Assembly (NCBI GenBank): GCA_937872895.1
Contig: CALMUP010000035.1
Coordinates: 85,781-149,780 of the forward strand
DNA length: 64,000 nt
Reading direction: 5' to 3'
DNA from: an uncultured Verrucomicrobiota bacterium
GTDB lineage: Bacteria; Verrucomicrobiota; Kiritimatiellia; CAIVKH01
Below are positions 45,732 through 54,815 of the stretch, one piece after another; position 1 is the stretch's first letter; the number at the start of each line of letters is the position of its first letter. Position numbers and translations under genes: made by a program. Below the pieces are notes generated by a model. The model made no database searches. It was not told where the DNA came from and saw only the letters and a program-made list of their open reading frames with translations.

Positions 45732-46088
45732 TCAGGAGCCGTACTCGTTGTACTTGCGGGCATCGCCGCGGACCTTGTTGGCGGGGTACTTGGCCTCGTT
45801 CTGGCGGATCTTGGCGTGGGCGGCGGCGGGGATGTCGATCCCGAGCTGATCGGCGAGCCGGATCAGGTAGTTCTGGACATCGGCGATTTCCTCCGCGACG
45901 CGTGCCTTCTTGTCCGGGGGGAGGTCGCGGGATTGCGCTTCGGTCAGCCATTGGAAATGCTCGAGCAGTTCGCCGGTTTCGGCGGCGAGGGCCATGGCGA
46001 GGTTTTTCGGCGAATGGAACTGCTCCCAGTCGCGTTCCGCGGTGAATCGACGCAGCGATTCGGTGAGCGCCTGGAAGTCGTTGCCCAC
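45732..46088 (-). CDS. MazG-like (RS21-C6 type) nucleotide pyrophosphohydrolase
   Basis: A 118-residue protein, start taken as a GTG at 46088 where family similarity begins (VGNDFQALTESLRRFTAERD). The metal-binding helices are KNLAMALAAETGELLEHFQW (E-x-x-E) and RVAEEIADVQNYLIRLADQL (E-x-x-D); KIRQNEAKYPANKVRGDARK ends it as in dCTP-pyrophosphatase-like proteins. It probably cleans modified dCTP or similar. A weak ribosome site leaves the start uncertain. The stop is 140 bases beyond the katG start. Confidence 0.85.
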   Translation of the reverse strand: MGNDFQALTESLRRFTAERDWEQFHSPKNLAMALAAETGELLEHFQWLTEAQSRDLPPDKKARVAEEIADVQNYLIRLADQLGIDIPAAAHAKIRQNEAKYPANKVRGDARKYNEYGS

Positions 46089-46102
46089 GGGGGATGGCCG
46101 GT

Positions 46103-46501
46103 TTACTGCCGCACCCAGGTTTCGCCGGTCTGGCGCCAGGTGGTTTTGCCGCCGGAGTGGGTCAGCACGATGCTGTCGATGACGCGGGCAATCATCAGGT
46201 CGCCGTTCTTGGTCCGCCACTTGCCGTCCTCGCCGAGGATCCAGGTACGGTTGGTCGATTTCTCGATCCATCCGGCGGACACCTGGGTGAAGGTGGTGAT
46301 TTCGCGGTCACCATCGGTGATGCGGTAATCGAGGCCGAACCGGTCCACGCTGAGGGTCTTGCCGTTGTCGAGGATGATCGAATAACCGGACCCGAACGCC
46401 TTGATGGTCTTGGCCTGCGGGGTAAAGAGGAACGGGGGCAGGGCAGCCAGGGCGGGAAGGGCGGCGATCAACAGGGCGGCAACGGCGAGCAGTCGTTTCA
46501 T
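46103..46501 (-). CDS. Secreted hypothetical protein
   Basis: A 132-residue protein from the ATG at 46501, which opens a signal peptide (MKRLLAVAALLIAALPALA). The mature part is beta-rich, with GSGYSIILDNGKTLSVDRFG and RTWILGEDGKWRTKNGDLMI, and contains several evenly spaced tryptophans. It precedes the MazG-like gene by about 15 bases and may be cotranscribed. No family is recognised. Confidence 0.65.
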   Translation of the reverse strand: MKRLLAVAALLIAALPALAALPPFLFTPQAKTIKAFGSGYSIILDNGKTLSVDRFGLDYRITDGDREITTFTQVSAGWIEKSTNRTWILGEDGKWRTKNGDLMIARVIDSIVLTHSGGKTTWRQTGETWVRQ

Positions 46502-46664
46502 GGCGTTCTCCGAAGTGATGTGATTACAAATCTTCCTGCTCCTATCAGGTTTGCCCGCGGTTTGCATCAAGAATCAGTAACGCGGAAGCCTGTTGCGGGA
46601 TCGAGCACGGAAACGAGCGCTGGCAAGCCAAGCAGTAGCTTGGAGCGAAGCGGAAAGCGAAGGC

Positions 46665-46750
46665 TGGTGCCGGAGGAGGGACTTGAACCCACACGCCCGT
46701 GAAGGCGGGAGATTTTGAGTCTCCTGCGTCTGCCATTTCGCCACTCCGGC
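46665..46750 (-). tRNA. tRNA-Leu (anticodon CAA), CCA encoded
   Basis: Read leftward, acceptor GCCGGAG pairs with CTCCGGC, followed by discriminator A and CCA. The anticodon arm is GGAGA-CTCAAAA-TCTCC with anticodon CAA. A long variable arm follows (CGCCTTCACGGGCG), and the T-loop is GGTTCAAGTCC, all typical of tRNA-Leu. Confidence 0.95.
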
Positions 46751-46847
46751 ACGGGAGCGCGATCAAAGCATGACGCGGGGTGGGAGGCAACCCAATTTTT
46801 ATGAAAAGAAGGTGGTTCGCGCGGCCGTTGCGCACACGCTCGTGGAA

Positions 46848-47546
46848 CTAGTTGGCCTTGCCTGGATCGATCGGGCTGAAGGCGCGCGGGGCGCCGAGGA
46901 TCAGTTGCGCGGCCACGAGGTTGCGGAGGGTGTCGGGGTTGCGCACCTGCTCACGGCGCAGGATGGGCCGGGCGGGTGGGGGGCGGTTGGAGGCGAGGGC
47001 GTAGCGGAGCGAGGGCAGGGGTTGGCCGGCGGTCTTGAACAGGTTGCCGTGGCTGCTCAGGCTGGTGGAGAGCGAGGAGGCCATCGAGGGGGCGGCATCG
47101 CGCAGGTCGCGGGCGACGGCTTCGAGGTCGATGATCGGTTCCGGTTCGGGGGGCAGGACCCGCTGGACGCGGAACGGGGCGGCGGGCGCGGAGGCGAAGC
47201 TTTGCTCGGATGGATCGAACACCGGGCGGCGGTGGTGGGGCCGGATCCGACGGGCGGGTTGGGGGGCCGACATCGGGGCCGGTGCGGGGCGGAGGGGCTC
47301 TTCCGGTTCTTCCTCGGTCTTCGGTTCACCGGCGAGGTTTTCGAGGAATTCGCGCAGTTCGGCTTCGGCGGTGGATTCGCCGGGGCGGGGGATCGGGGGT
47401 CCACCGCCGCCCCGTTGTTCCTGGCGTTTCTTGCGCCGCTTGGCGTTGGAGAGGAAGTTGCCGACGACCCAGAAGAAGACGACGATGATGTAGATGATCG
47501 TCTCCAGCCCGGCATCCGCCATATGGAGCGGTTGGGTCATCGGCAT
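46848..47546 (-). CDS. Single-span membrane protein of the floA operon, function unknown
   Basis: A 232-residue protein with one N-terminal helix (ETIIYIIVVFFWVVGNFLSN, residues 14-33) followed by a basic stretch (AKRRKKRQEQRG), so the long remainder is cytoplasmic. That part is Pro/Glu/Arg-rich and mostly disordered until a C-terminal helix (RNLVAAQLILGAPRAFSPID). It starts nine bases after the floA stop. It may be a floA-associated adaptor; no family is recognised. Confidence 0.7.
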   Translation of the reverse strand: MPMTQPLHMADAGLETIIYIIVVFFWVVGNFLSNAKRRKKRQEQRGGGGPPIPRPGESTAEAELREFLENLAGEPKTEEEPEEPLRPAPAPMSAPQPARRIRPHHRRPVFDPSEQSFASAPAAPFRVQRVLPPEPEPIIDLEAVARDLRDAAPSMASSLSTSLSSHGNLFKTAGQPLPSLRYALASNRPPPARPILRREQVRNPDTLRNLVAAQLILGAPRAFSPIDPGKAN

Positions 47547-47555
47547 GCTCCCGGA

Positions 47556-48590
47556 TTACTTCACGCCATCCGGCTTGCCCTTGTCGCCCTCCGCAAGCGA
47601 CTCGCGCATGGAGGTGTCGGCCATGATGTTCTGCAGGCGGTAGAAGTCCATCACGCCCAGCTTCCCGTCGCGCAGGGCCTGGGAGATGGCGAGCGGGACT
47701 TCGGCCTGGGCCTCGATCACCTTGGCCTGCATCTCCTGGACCTTCGCGCGCATTTCCTGTTCGGCGGCGATGGCGGTGGCGCGGCGGCCTTCGGCTTCGG
47801 CCTGGCGGAGTTTCTTGTCGGCCTCGGCACGTTCGGTTTCGAGCAAGGCGCCGACGTTGGCGACTTCGCGCGCACCGCTGACACCGGCCACACTGACGTC
47901 GGCGATGTCGATGGAGACGATCTCGAAGGCGGTCTGGGCGTCGAGGCCGCTGTTCAGCACCTTCTGGCTGATATGGTCGGGGTTCTCGAGCACGTTCTTG
48001 TAGGTCGGGGAGGAGCCGATGGCGCTGACGATGCCCTGGCCGACACGGGCGATGATGGTGTCCTCGGTGGCACCGCCGACGAGGCGGTCGAGGTTCGCGC
48101 GCACGGTCACCCGGGCCTTGACGAGGAGGCGGATGCCGTCCTTGGCCACGGCGTCGAGCATGGTGGTGCCCTTGGCCGGATCGGGACAGTCGATCACCTT
48201 CGGGTTCACGCTGGTTCGCACGGCGTCGTTCACGTCGCGGCCGGCGAGGTCGATCGCGGCGGCGCGTTTGAAGGTCAGCGGAATGTTCGCCTTGTCGGCG
48301 GCGATCAGGGCGTTGACCACCTGGATGACGTTGCCGCCGGCGAGGAAGTGCGCTTCGAGGTCGTTCGTGGACATCTCCAGTCCGGCCTTCACCATGCGGA
48401 TGCGCGCGTCGACGATGATCTTGGGCGGTACGGCGCGCAGTTTCATCGCGATCAGCGAGCGGAAGCTGATGTAGGCGTTGGAGGTCCAGGCGCGTATCCA
48501 CACGCTGAGGAACGAGAAGATGACCGCCAGCACGATGAATACAATGATCGCGCCGACAACGGCGACCAAGGTGAGGAAGGTTGAGCCCAT
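47556..48590 (-). CDS. floA: Flotillin-like protein FloA (YqfA/DUF2662 type)
   Basis: A 344-residue membrane scaffold. A single N-terminal hydrophobic helix (about residues 5-32) is followed by an SPFH-like domain ([60 protein letters not shown]) and a flotillin coiled coil with Glu/Ala repeats ([20 protein letters not shown]). FloA forms membrane microdomains that help organise membrane proteins, with NfeD as partner. The genes upstream on the same strand encode two NfeD proteins. Confidence 0.95.
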   Translation of the reverse strand: MGSTFLTLVAVVGAIIVFIVLAVIFSFLSVWIRAWTSNAYISFRSLIAMKLRAVPPKIIVDARIRMVKAGLEMSTNDLEAHFLAGGNVIQVVNALIAADKANIPLTFKRAAAIDLAGRDVNDAVRTSVNPKVIDCPDPAKGTTMLDAVAKDGIRLLVKARVTVRANLDRLVGGATEDTIIARVGQGIVSAIGSSPTYKNVLENPDHISQKVLNSGLDAQTAFEIVSIDIADVSVAGVSGAREVANVGALLETERAEADKKLRQAEAEGRRATAIAAEQEMRAKVQEMQAKVIEAQAEVPLAISQALRDGKLGVMDFYRLQNIMADTSMRESLAEGDKGKPDGVK

Positions 48591-48602
48591 GGTTGTTACT
48601 CC

Positions 48603-49766
48603 TTATCCAGTTGATCCAACGGTTTCCGGTTTTACGCCCACCCGTCCGCGGCCGCTCCACACGGCCAACACCAGCGCACCGGCCCCGAATGCCGTGGCGG
48701 TGGCCTGAAGCGATGCGCCGATGACGGGAATGAATGCCATACTATAATACAAAAACAGTCCGGTCACAAGGGAGAGCAGCGCACCGGCGAGCGAAATCTG
48801 CCCGCGCTTCTGGAGCAGGGCGGAGCCGATGGCGAGGGCGGTGAAGAATTTGCCGAGGTAGATGACGAGTCCGTAGAACGAGGCGAGCACGGCGGCGAGG
48901 GGTAGTCCGAGCACGGTCAGGGCGATCGCCAGCAGCAACATCGGCGCACCGAAGAGCAGGGCGATGCCGAGCAGGCCGCAGCGCCACAAGCTGAAGCGGA
49001 GGTTGCGCACGGCGTGGCCGGTCAGGTTGGGGAAGGCGAGGATCCACGGGATGCCGACGAGCAGGGCGGCAACGAAGAAGAAGGTGGCGAAGACCAGTTC
49101 GGTGGCGGGATCGCGTGCGCTGACGGGTGGGGCTGGAAGGTGGCGCAGGTTGCCGCTGACCTGGCTGTTCGCGTCGAGCACGATGCTGCGGTTGGTGGTG
49201 ATGTAGTGGAGGTCGCCGATGATCGTCGTGCCGGGGCGGATCACGATGTCGTCCCCGATGAGGTGGACGGAACCGATGATGGTACCGCCGAGGGTGACCG
49301 AGCGGCCACGGGCATAGACCGGGCCTTCGATGTGGCCGAGCAGGGAAACCTGGTCGGCGACAATGAACTGGGCGCCGCCGAGGTGGGCGTTGGTGGCTAC
49401 GGCGACCGAGCCCCCGAGGGCCCAGAGTCCGTTGCTGACCACCCCATCCACGGTGATGGTCTGGGCGGCCACACGGGCGTGGTCGCGAAACGTCCCGCCA
49501 AGGTGGGCGGTCATGGCCAGCGCCCAGGCGTCGTTGCCGAAATCACCGTCGAGGAGCGCCCGCCCCTGGGCCAACCAGAACGAGTCGTCGTGGGTGCGGC
49601 CGCGCACTGCGATATCCGGAGCGATCACAAAGGCCACCGAATCGATCGTGTCCATCGGGCCCAGTTCCCACTGGTTGGTGCTGGTGGCGATGGGGAGGGC
49701 GGCTGGTGCGGACAACACGGCGCAGCACAGCAAAAGCGTGGCGGGCAGGAGGCGGGACGATGTCAT
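48603..49766 (-). CDS. Bactofilin-like beta-helix plus membrane-domain protein
   Basis: A 387-residue protein with a signal peptide (residues 1-23). Residues 40-220 are a polymer-forming, bactofilin-like right-handed beta-helix with short regular turns (VAAQTITVDGVVSNGLWALG, VSLLGHIEGPVYARGRSVTL). Residues 230-380 hold four or five helices. It would be a periplasmic beta-helix anchored by a membrane bundle. Its start overlaps the stop of the short NfeD gene upstream, and FloA follows after 12 bases. The union of bactofilin-like and flotillin/NfeD genes suggests a shared membrane-organising role. Confidence 0.8.
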   Translation of the reverse strand: MTSSRLLPATLLLCCAVLSAPAALPIATSTNQWELGPMDTIDSVAFVIAPDIAVRGRTHDDSFWLAQGRALLDGDFGNDAWALAMTAHLGGTFRDHARVAAQTITVDGVVSNGLWALGGSVAVATNAHLGGAQFIVADQVSLLGHIEGPVYARGRSVTLGGTIIGSVHLIGDDIVIRPGTTIIGDLHYITTNRSIVLDANSQVSGNLRHLPAPPVSARDPATELVFATFFFVAALLVGIPWILAFPNLTGHAVRNLRFSLWRCGLLGIALLFGAPMLLLAIALTVLGLPLAAVLASFYGLVIYLGKFFTALAIGSALLQKRGQISLAGALLSLVTGLFLYYSMAFIPVIGASLQATATAFGAGALVLAVWSGRGRVGVKPETVGSTG

Positions 49767-50266
49767 GGCGTGACCGTGTTCGCGGTGGGCTCCAGGGCGC
49801 GCACGACGACCCGGTTGCCGGCGACCTGAATGACCTTGACCGGCGTGCCCTTGGTCACGAAGCCGGCCTCGGAGAGCACGTCAATCTTCTGCTGGCCGAT
49901 CATCGCGATGCCGGATGGACGGAGGTCGGTGTGGGCTGTGCCGGTCAGGTCGAGCAGGGCGTCGAGGTGATTGTCGTAGGATTTGAATTCGCGGCCATCC
50001 TCCTTCAGCGTGAACCAGCGCCCGAAGAAGGATGTTGGGCAGTACTTCACCCACAGGCCGAGAAAGACCGTGCCGCCGATCAGCAGGCCGATCGCACTGA
50101 TTAGTCCGCCGGACAGACCGAACACGGAAAAGCCGAGCACGCCGGCGCTCAACAGGGCAATCACGCCAACGACGCCGAGGATGCCTCCGGGAATAAAGAT
50201 CTCGGCGGCGATCAGGACAAAGCCGCCACCCACCAGCGCGATGTAGGTTGTGAGGTCGGGACTCAT
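49763..50266 (-). CDS. Short NfeD-family membrane protein
   Basis: A 167-residue protein with three to four hydrophobic segments in residues 8-75 and a C-terminal NfeD OB-fold (LTGTAHTDLRPSGIAMIGQQ, VTKGTPVKVIQVAGNRVVVR). Short NfeD proteins assist flotillin-like proteins in the membrane. Its start overlaps the long NfeD gene by four bases, and its stop overlaps the bactofilin-like gene, so all are coupled. Confidence 0.9.
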   Translation of the reverse strand: MSPDLTTYIALVGGGFVLIAAEIFIPGGILGVVGVIALLSAGVLGFSVFGLSGGLISAIGLLIGGTVFLGLWVKYCPTSFFGRWFTLKEDGREFKSYDNHLDALLDLTGTAHTDLRPSGIAMIGQQKIDVLSEAGFVTKGTPVKVIQVAGNRVVVRALEPTANTVTP

Positions 50267-51750
50267 GGTGATTCCGCCCGGGTCGGTTCAACGACGACGC
50301 GGTTGCCGTGAACTTCGACTATCACCACGGTCTCGTTGTTGTTCACGAATTCGCCGCGGGTGATGACATCCAGCCGTTGCTCGCCGAACCGGGCTGCACC
50401 ACCGGGGCGTAACGGAGTGACGGTACGGCCGGCGCGACCGATCAGGTTTTCGTGCGAGTCGGAGGACTGGTAACCGTCGCGGGCGGCCGTCGATTCCTTC
50501 AGCACGAGCCAGCTCGCCGCGCGGGATTTGGGCAGGTACCGGGATACCGCGAGCATGCCGATGCCGCTCATGATCAGCGACATGACCATGTTGCGGATCG
50601 GGATCTTCAGGTCGGGCAGGGCCGGAATCAGCGGGCCTTCGCCGAAATTCGGGGCCATCGAGACCAGAAGGCTCCACATCATCAGGAAGATGCCGGTGAG
50701 GCCGATCAATCCGAAGCCGGGCAGGGCGAAGATCTCGATCAGCAACAGAATCAGACCGATCACGAACAGCAGGATTTCCTCCTGGCCGGCAAGTCCGGCG
50801 ATGTGATGCCCGAAGAAAAAGAGGCCGAGGCAGACCGCGCCGACCACCGCGCCCCAGCCAATGCCGGGGGTCTGGAACTCGATCCACAGGGCGAGCATGC
50901 CGATGGTCATCAGGATGGGTGCCATCATCGAGATGAAGCGGGCAATTTTTTCGATGTCGCTGATTTCCAGTTCGAGGACCACGGCATCGCCGAGGCCGAT
51001 GCGTTCGAGCATGGCGGGAACATCCTGGACGGTGCCTTCGGAAAGAAGGGGCCGCTCCACGCCGTCGATGGTGAAACGCCGTTCGGCCTCGATGTGGGTC
51101 AGGGTGAGGATTTCACCTTCCTTGGAGATCACTTCGTCGCCAATCTTGAATTCGATGCTGCGCCGGACCATGGCCGAGGCGAGGTTCTCGTCGCGTCCGG
51201 TGCGCTGGGCGACGCCGCGGATCAGGCTGTCCACATAGGATTCGATCTTCTCGCGTTCCGCATCCCCGAGCGATTGCATGCCACCTTGGGGCGAGGCCAT
51301 GACCGGCATGGCATCGCCGATCTTGCTGCCCGGGGCCATGAAGATGGTGTCGGTGGAGAGGGCGATGATCGCCCCGGCGGAAATCGCGTTGTGCTCGACG
51401 AAGGTGTAGGTGGGCGCCTCGATCTTCTCGATCATGCGGATCAGCTTCTCGGTGGTGTCCACCCGGCCGCCCGGCGTGTCCATGACAAACACCACGGCGC
51501 GGGCCTTCGCGTCCTCGGCCTCCTGGATGCCGCGGCCGATGATGTAGATCAGGGACGGTTCGATCATCTCGCGGATCGGGATCAGGTAAACGGGGCCGCC
51601 CGCGGCGTTCGTGGTGGCAGGTTCGGGGGCGGGCTCGTCCGCGGCGACGCGTGGTGGTGCGAGCACGAGCAGCGCCAGGGCCATGAAGGGGATGGCGGCA
51701 CGCCGGAAAGTCCTGAAAATATTTGGCACGGGTGGCATGATCGTGTTCAT
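50263..51750 (-). CDS. nfeD: Long NfeD protein: ClpP-class membrane serine protease
   Basis: A 495-residue protein with a signal peptide (about residues 1-37), a ClpP/SppA-like protease domain, a four- to five-helix membrane domain and a C-terminal OB-fold. The protease has FVMDTPGGRVDTTEKLIRMI, the nucleophile region EHNAISAGAIIALSTDTIFM (S-A-G) and GSKIGDAMPV, with a Lys in EKIESYVDSLIRGVAQ. It cleaves membrane-associated partners such as stomatin-type proteins in homologues studied elsewhere. It leads the leftward nfeD-nfeD-bactofilin-floA operon. Confidence 0.93.
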   Translation of the reverse strand: MNTIMPPVPNIFRTFRRAAIPFMALALLVLAPPRVAADEPAPEPATTNAAGGPVYLIPIREMIEPSLIYIIGRGIQEAEDAKARAVVFVMDTPGGRVDTTEKLIRMIEKIEAPTYTFVEHNAISAGAIIALSTDTIFMAPGSKIGDAMPVMASPQGGMQSLGDAEREKIESYVDSLIRGVAQRTGRDENLASAMVRRSIEFKIGDEVISKEGEILTLTHIEAERRFTIDGVERPLLSEGTVQDVPAMLERIGLGDAVVLELEISDIEKIARFISMMAPILMTIGMLALWIEFQTPGIGWGAVVGAVCLGLFFFGHHIAGLAGQEEILLFVIGLILLLIEIFALPGFGLIGLTGIFLMMWSLLVSMAPNFGEGPLIPALPDLKIPIRNMVMSLIMSGIGMLAVSRYLPKSRAASWLVLKESTAARDGYQSSDSHENLIGRAGRTVTPLRPGGAARFGEQRLDVITRGEFVNNNETVVIVEVHGNRVVVEPTRAESP

Positions 51751-51779
51751 TATAACACGTGAAGGACAAAAGACCAGAC

Positions 51780-52535
51780 ATGCATGTTCAGGATGTAACG
51801 GAAGGTGCCCTGCGTACTGCCATCGTCACCGGCGGCGCGACCCGGGTTGGCCGGGCCCTGTGCATGCGGCTGGCGCGGCGCGGGCATCCGGTGGTGGTGC
51901 ACTACCGGACCTCGACGGCCGAGGCGGAATCGCTGGTGGCGGAGATCCGGTCCTCCGGTGGCCAGGCCCTCGCCGTTGCGGCCGACCTGGTCAACGAGGC
52001 GGCCTGCCGGACGGTGATCGAGGCTGCGGTGGCCTGGCGGGGGGCTCCGGGCATCCTGGTCAACAACGCCTCGATCTTCACCCGCCAAACCTTGGCCGAG
52101 ACGACCGAGGCGTCGCTGGTGGCCGAGTTCTGGCCGAACTTCTTTGCCCCGGTGTTGCTCAGCCGTTCGTTTGCCGCGCAGGCGTCCGGAGGTGGTGTGA
52201 TCATCAACCTGCTCGACCGCCGCGTGAAGGCGAACGACACCCGGTTTTTTGCGTACACGTTGGCGAAGAAGGCGCTGGCCGATTTCACCGAGCTGGCCGC
52301 GGTGGCGCTCGCACCCGCCATCAAGGTGTTCGGAATCGCCCCTGGCCCGATTCTGCCGCCGCCTGGTCAGGACATGGCATATCTGAAGGAGAAGGGGGGC
52401 AAGCGGCTGCTCGAGGACGCGTTGGATCCGGACGCGATCGCCGACGCGATGGACGCGTTACTGGGCCTGCGCGGGTCCACCGGACAAACCTTGTTTATCG
52501 ACGCGGGACAACACTTATTGGGGAATGGCGTATGA
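51780..52535 (+). CDS. Short-chain dehydrogenase, pteridine-reductase/FolM-like
   Basis: A 251-residue SDR. The cofactor site is AIVTGGATRVGRALCMRLAR (G-x-x-x-G-x-G variant with Arg, typical of NADPH pteridine reductases), followed by VVVHYRTSTAEAE, ILVNNASIF (N-N-A) and the catalytic Tyr/Lys in FFAYTLAKKALADF. The next gene is folB, overlapping by four bases, which favours a dihydrofolate or dihydromonapterin reductase role. Start is either this ATG (AAGGA 13 bases upstream) or a GTG at 51759. Confidence 0.82.
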   Translation: MHVQDVTEGALRTAIVTGGATRVGRALCMRLARRGHPVVVHYRTSTAEAESLVAEIRSSGGQALAVAADLVNEAACRTVIEAAVAWRGAPGILVNNASIFTRQTLAETTEASLVAEFWPNFFAPVLLSRSFAAQASGGGVIINLLDRRVKANDTRFFAYTLAKKALADFTELAAVALAPAIKVFGIAPGPILPPPGQDMAYLKEKGGKRLLEDALDPDAIADAMDALLGLRGSTGQTLFIDAGQHLLGNGV

Positions 52536-52888
52536 GTTTCGACAAGATTTACGTACGGGACCTTCAACTGCGGTGCATCATCGGGATTTTCCCGGAAGAG
52601 CGGAAAAACCGGCAGGATGTCGTGGTCAATCTTCTGCTCGAAGGGCCGTTTTCCGAAGCGGCGCGCACCGACAGCATCGAGCACACCGCCAACTACAAGA
52701 CGATCACCAAGCGGATCATTGAACTGGTGGAGGGCAGCGAGTTCTTCCTGATCGAGACCCTGGCTGAACGGATCAGCGCGGTCTGCCTCGACGACCCGCG
52801 GGTGCACCGGGCCACCGTAACCCTGGACAAGCCGGGGGCGTTGCGTTTCGCCCGCAGCGTGGCGGTCGAGATCACCCGGTCGCGGTGA
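52532..52888 (+). CDS. folB: Dihydroneopterin aldolase
   Basis: A 118-residue enzyme that splits dihydroneopterin on the way to folate. DKIYVRDLQLRCIIGIFPEE near the start has the substrate loop, RQDVVVNLLLEG and TANYKTITKRIIELVEGSEF follow, and FLIETLAERISAVCL holds the conserved Glu. Size is typical. It overlaps the SDR by ATGA, giving a two-gene pterin unit. Confidence 0.92.
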   Translation: MSFDKIYVRDLQLRCIIGIFPEERKNRQDVVVNLLLEGPFSEAARTDSIEHTANYKTITKRIIELVEGSEFFLIETLAERISAVCLDDPRVHRATVTLDKPGALRFARSVAVEITRSR

Positions 52889-52900
52889 GGCGGGTGCGGG

Positions 52901-52951
52901 TTGTCCAGTCCCTGGACAACGCCGGGATGGTGTTGTCCAATCCCGGGACAA
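52901..52951. repeat. Two near-identical 19-bp palindromes ahead of gatC
   Basis: TTGTCCAGTCCCTGGACAA at 52901-52919 (8-bp arms, perfect) and TTGTCCAATCCCGGGACAA at 52933-52951 differ at two positions and start 32 bases apart, about three helical turns. A third relative (TTGTCCAGATGCTGGACAG) lies at 21283-21301. The geometry is that of a tandem operator, but attenuating hairpins or a dispersed repeat family are possible. Confidence 0.65.
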
Positions 52952-53017
52952 ACCGCAGACACCGCGCATCCGGCACTTGCACGGTCCCGGTTTTCCCTCT
53001 ATAAACCTCGCCCAATC

Positions 53018-53329
53018 ATGGACGTGAATGCCAATGCCCCGGCCTCGCCGGAAAAAATAGATGTCGCCTACGTCGCGCACCTGGCCCGCATCTCGCTGGC
53101 GCCCGGCGAACAGGAACTGTTCCAGCAGCAGCTCGAGCACATCCTCGATCACGTGAACAAGCTGAACGAGCTGGATGTCTCGGGGATCGAGCCGATGGCC
53201 CACGCGATCCCGGTGAAGAATTGTTTTCGCGAGGACGTCGAGCGGCCCGGCCTCGCGCACGAGGCGGCAATGCGCAATGCGCCCGAGGAGCGCCACGGCC
53301 AGTTCTTCGTCCCCCGCATCCTGGAGTAA
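53018..53329 (+). CDS. gatC: Aspartyl/glutamyl-tRNA amidotransferase subunit C
   Basis: A 103-residue linker subunit of Gat[23 protein letters not shown] and [20 protein letters not shown] carry the conserved helices; the C-terminus [12 protein letters not shown] is the family ending (F-x-V-P-x-x-[IL]). GatC wraps GatA and GatB. It is followed one base later by gatA, and preceded by the paired palindromes. Confidence 0.95.
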   Translation: MDVNANAPASPEKIDVAYVAHLARISLAPGEQELFQQQLEHILDHVNKLNELDVSGIEPMAHAIPVKNCFREDVERPGLAHEAAMRNAPEERHGQFFVPRILE

Positions 53330-53330
53330 C

Positions 53331-54815
53331 ATGGCCGAGCTGACCCAGTTGACCCTGCACGAGACCCTCGACGCCCTGGCGCGCGGGACCTGTTCTTCCG
53401 AGGACGTGACCCGTGCCTACCTCGACCGCATCGCTGCGGTGGACGACCGGATCGGGGCGTTCCTGCACCTCGACCGCGATCAGGCCCTGGCCGATGCCCG
53501 CGCCGCCGATGCGCGCCGCAAGGCGGGGCAGGGCGGCCGCCTGCTGGGTGTCCCCCTCGCCATGAAGGATGTGCTCAACGTCAAGGGCCATCCTTGCACC
53601 TGCGGTTCGCAGATCCTCAAGGGCTATGTCGCCCCGTACGATGCCACCGCGGTGGCCCGGTTGCGCGCCGAGGGCGCGGTGATCATGGGCCGGCTCAACA
53701 TGGACGAATTCGCGATGGGCTCGAGCAACGAGAACTCGTCGTACCACCCGGTGCGCAACCCCTACGACCTCGGCCGGGTGCCCGGCGGCTCGAGCGGCGG
53801 TTCGGCGGCGGCGGTGGCGGCGGATGAAATCACCGCGTCGCTCGGCTCCGACACCGGCGGCTCGATCCGCCAGCCCGCCTCGTTCTGCGGTGTGGTCGGC
53901 GTGAAGCCCTCCTACGGGCGCGTGTCGCGCTACGGACTGACCGCGTTCGCCTCCTCGCTCGACCAGATCGGACCTTTCACCAAGGAAGTCGCCGATGCCG
54001 CCTTGCTGACCGAGGTCATGTCGGGCGGGGATCCGTTGGACTCGACCAGCGTGCCCGGTCCCGCGCCGGAACTGCTGGCGACCATGAAGCAGGGGATCCG
54101 GGGGTTCAGGATCGGGCTCCCGAAGGAGTATTTCCAGGGCGGGATGGACGCCGCGACCGAGGCGCTCGTGCGGGCTGCGGTGAAGCAACTTGAGGCGCTT
54201 GGCGCCGAGCCGGTCGAGATCTCGCTGCCCCACACCGAGTACGCCATCGCCACCTATTACATCATCGCCACCGCCGAGGCCTCGGCCAACCTGGCCCGGT
54301 TTGACGGCGTGCGCTACGGCAACCGCATCGCCGGGGTCGATCCGATCGACATGTACGAGAAGACGCGCTCCGCAGGCTTCGGCAACGAGGTCAAGCGGCG
54401 CATCATCCTCGGCACCTACGTGCTGAGCAGCGGGTATTACGACGCCTACTACAAGAAGGCCCAGAAGGTGCGCGCACTGATCCGCCGCGATTTCGACGAG
54501 GCCTTCAAGACCTGCCAGGCCATTGTCACCCCGGCCACGCCGAGCGCCGCCTTCGGGTTCGGGGAAAAGACCGGCGATCCCTTGCAGATGTATTTGAGCG
54601 ATATTTTCACCGTCACCACCAACCTCGCCGGCATCTGCGGCATGTCGGTGCCGTGCGGCTTTGCCGGCGGCACCTTGCCGGTCGGCCTGCAGATCCTCGG
54701 GCCGGCCTTCCGTGAGGACAACATGTTCCGCGTTGCCCATGCCTATGAGCAGGCGACGGCCTGGCGTGGGAAGCGTCCGCCGCTGGCCGTGGACGCGGGG
54801 AGGACCGGCGCATGA
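53331..54815 (+). CDS. gatA: Aspartyl/glutamyl-tRNA amidotransferase subunit A (amidase)
   Basis: A 494-residue amidase that releases ammonia from glutamine for transfer to mischarged tRNA. The Ser-cisSer-Lys triad is visible: Lys in [13 protein letters not shown] near residue 80, [20 protein letters not shown] near 152-171 and [16 protein letters not shown] near 175-190 with the catalytic Ser. The C-terminal [20 protein letters not shown] is typical. It overlaps gatB by four bases. Confidence 0.97.
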   Translation: MAELTQLTLHETLDALARGTCSSEDVTRAYLDRIAAVDDRIGAFLHLDRDQALADARAADARRKAGQGGRLLGVPLAMKDVLNVKGHPCTCGSQILKGYVAPYDATAVARLRAEGAVIMGRLNMDEFAMGSSNENSSYHPVRNPYDLGRVPGGSSGGSAAAVAADEITASLGSDTGGSIRQPASFCGVVGVKPSYGRVSRYGLTAFASSLDQIGPFTKEVADAALLTEVMSGGDPLDSTSVPGPAPELLATMKQGIRGFRIGLPKEYFQGGMDAATEALVRAAVKQLEALGAEPVEISLPHTEYAIATYYIIATAEASANLARFDGVRYGNRIAGVDPIDMYEKTRSAGFGNEVKRRIILGTYVLSSGYYDAYYKKAQKVRALIRRDFDEAFKTCQAIVTPATPSAAFGFGEKTGDPLQMYLSDIFTVTTNLAGICGMSVPCGFAGGTLPVGLQILGPAFREDNMFRVAHAYEQATAWRGKRPPLAVDAGRTGA

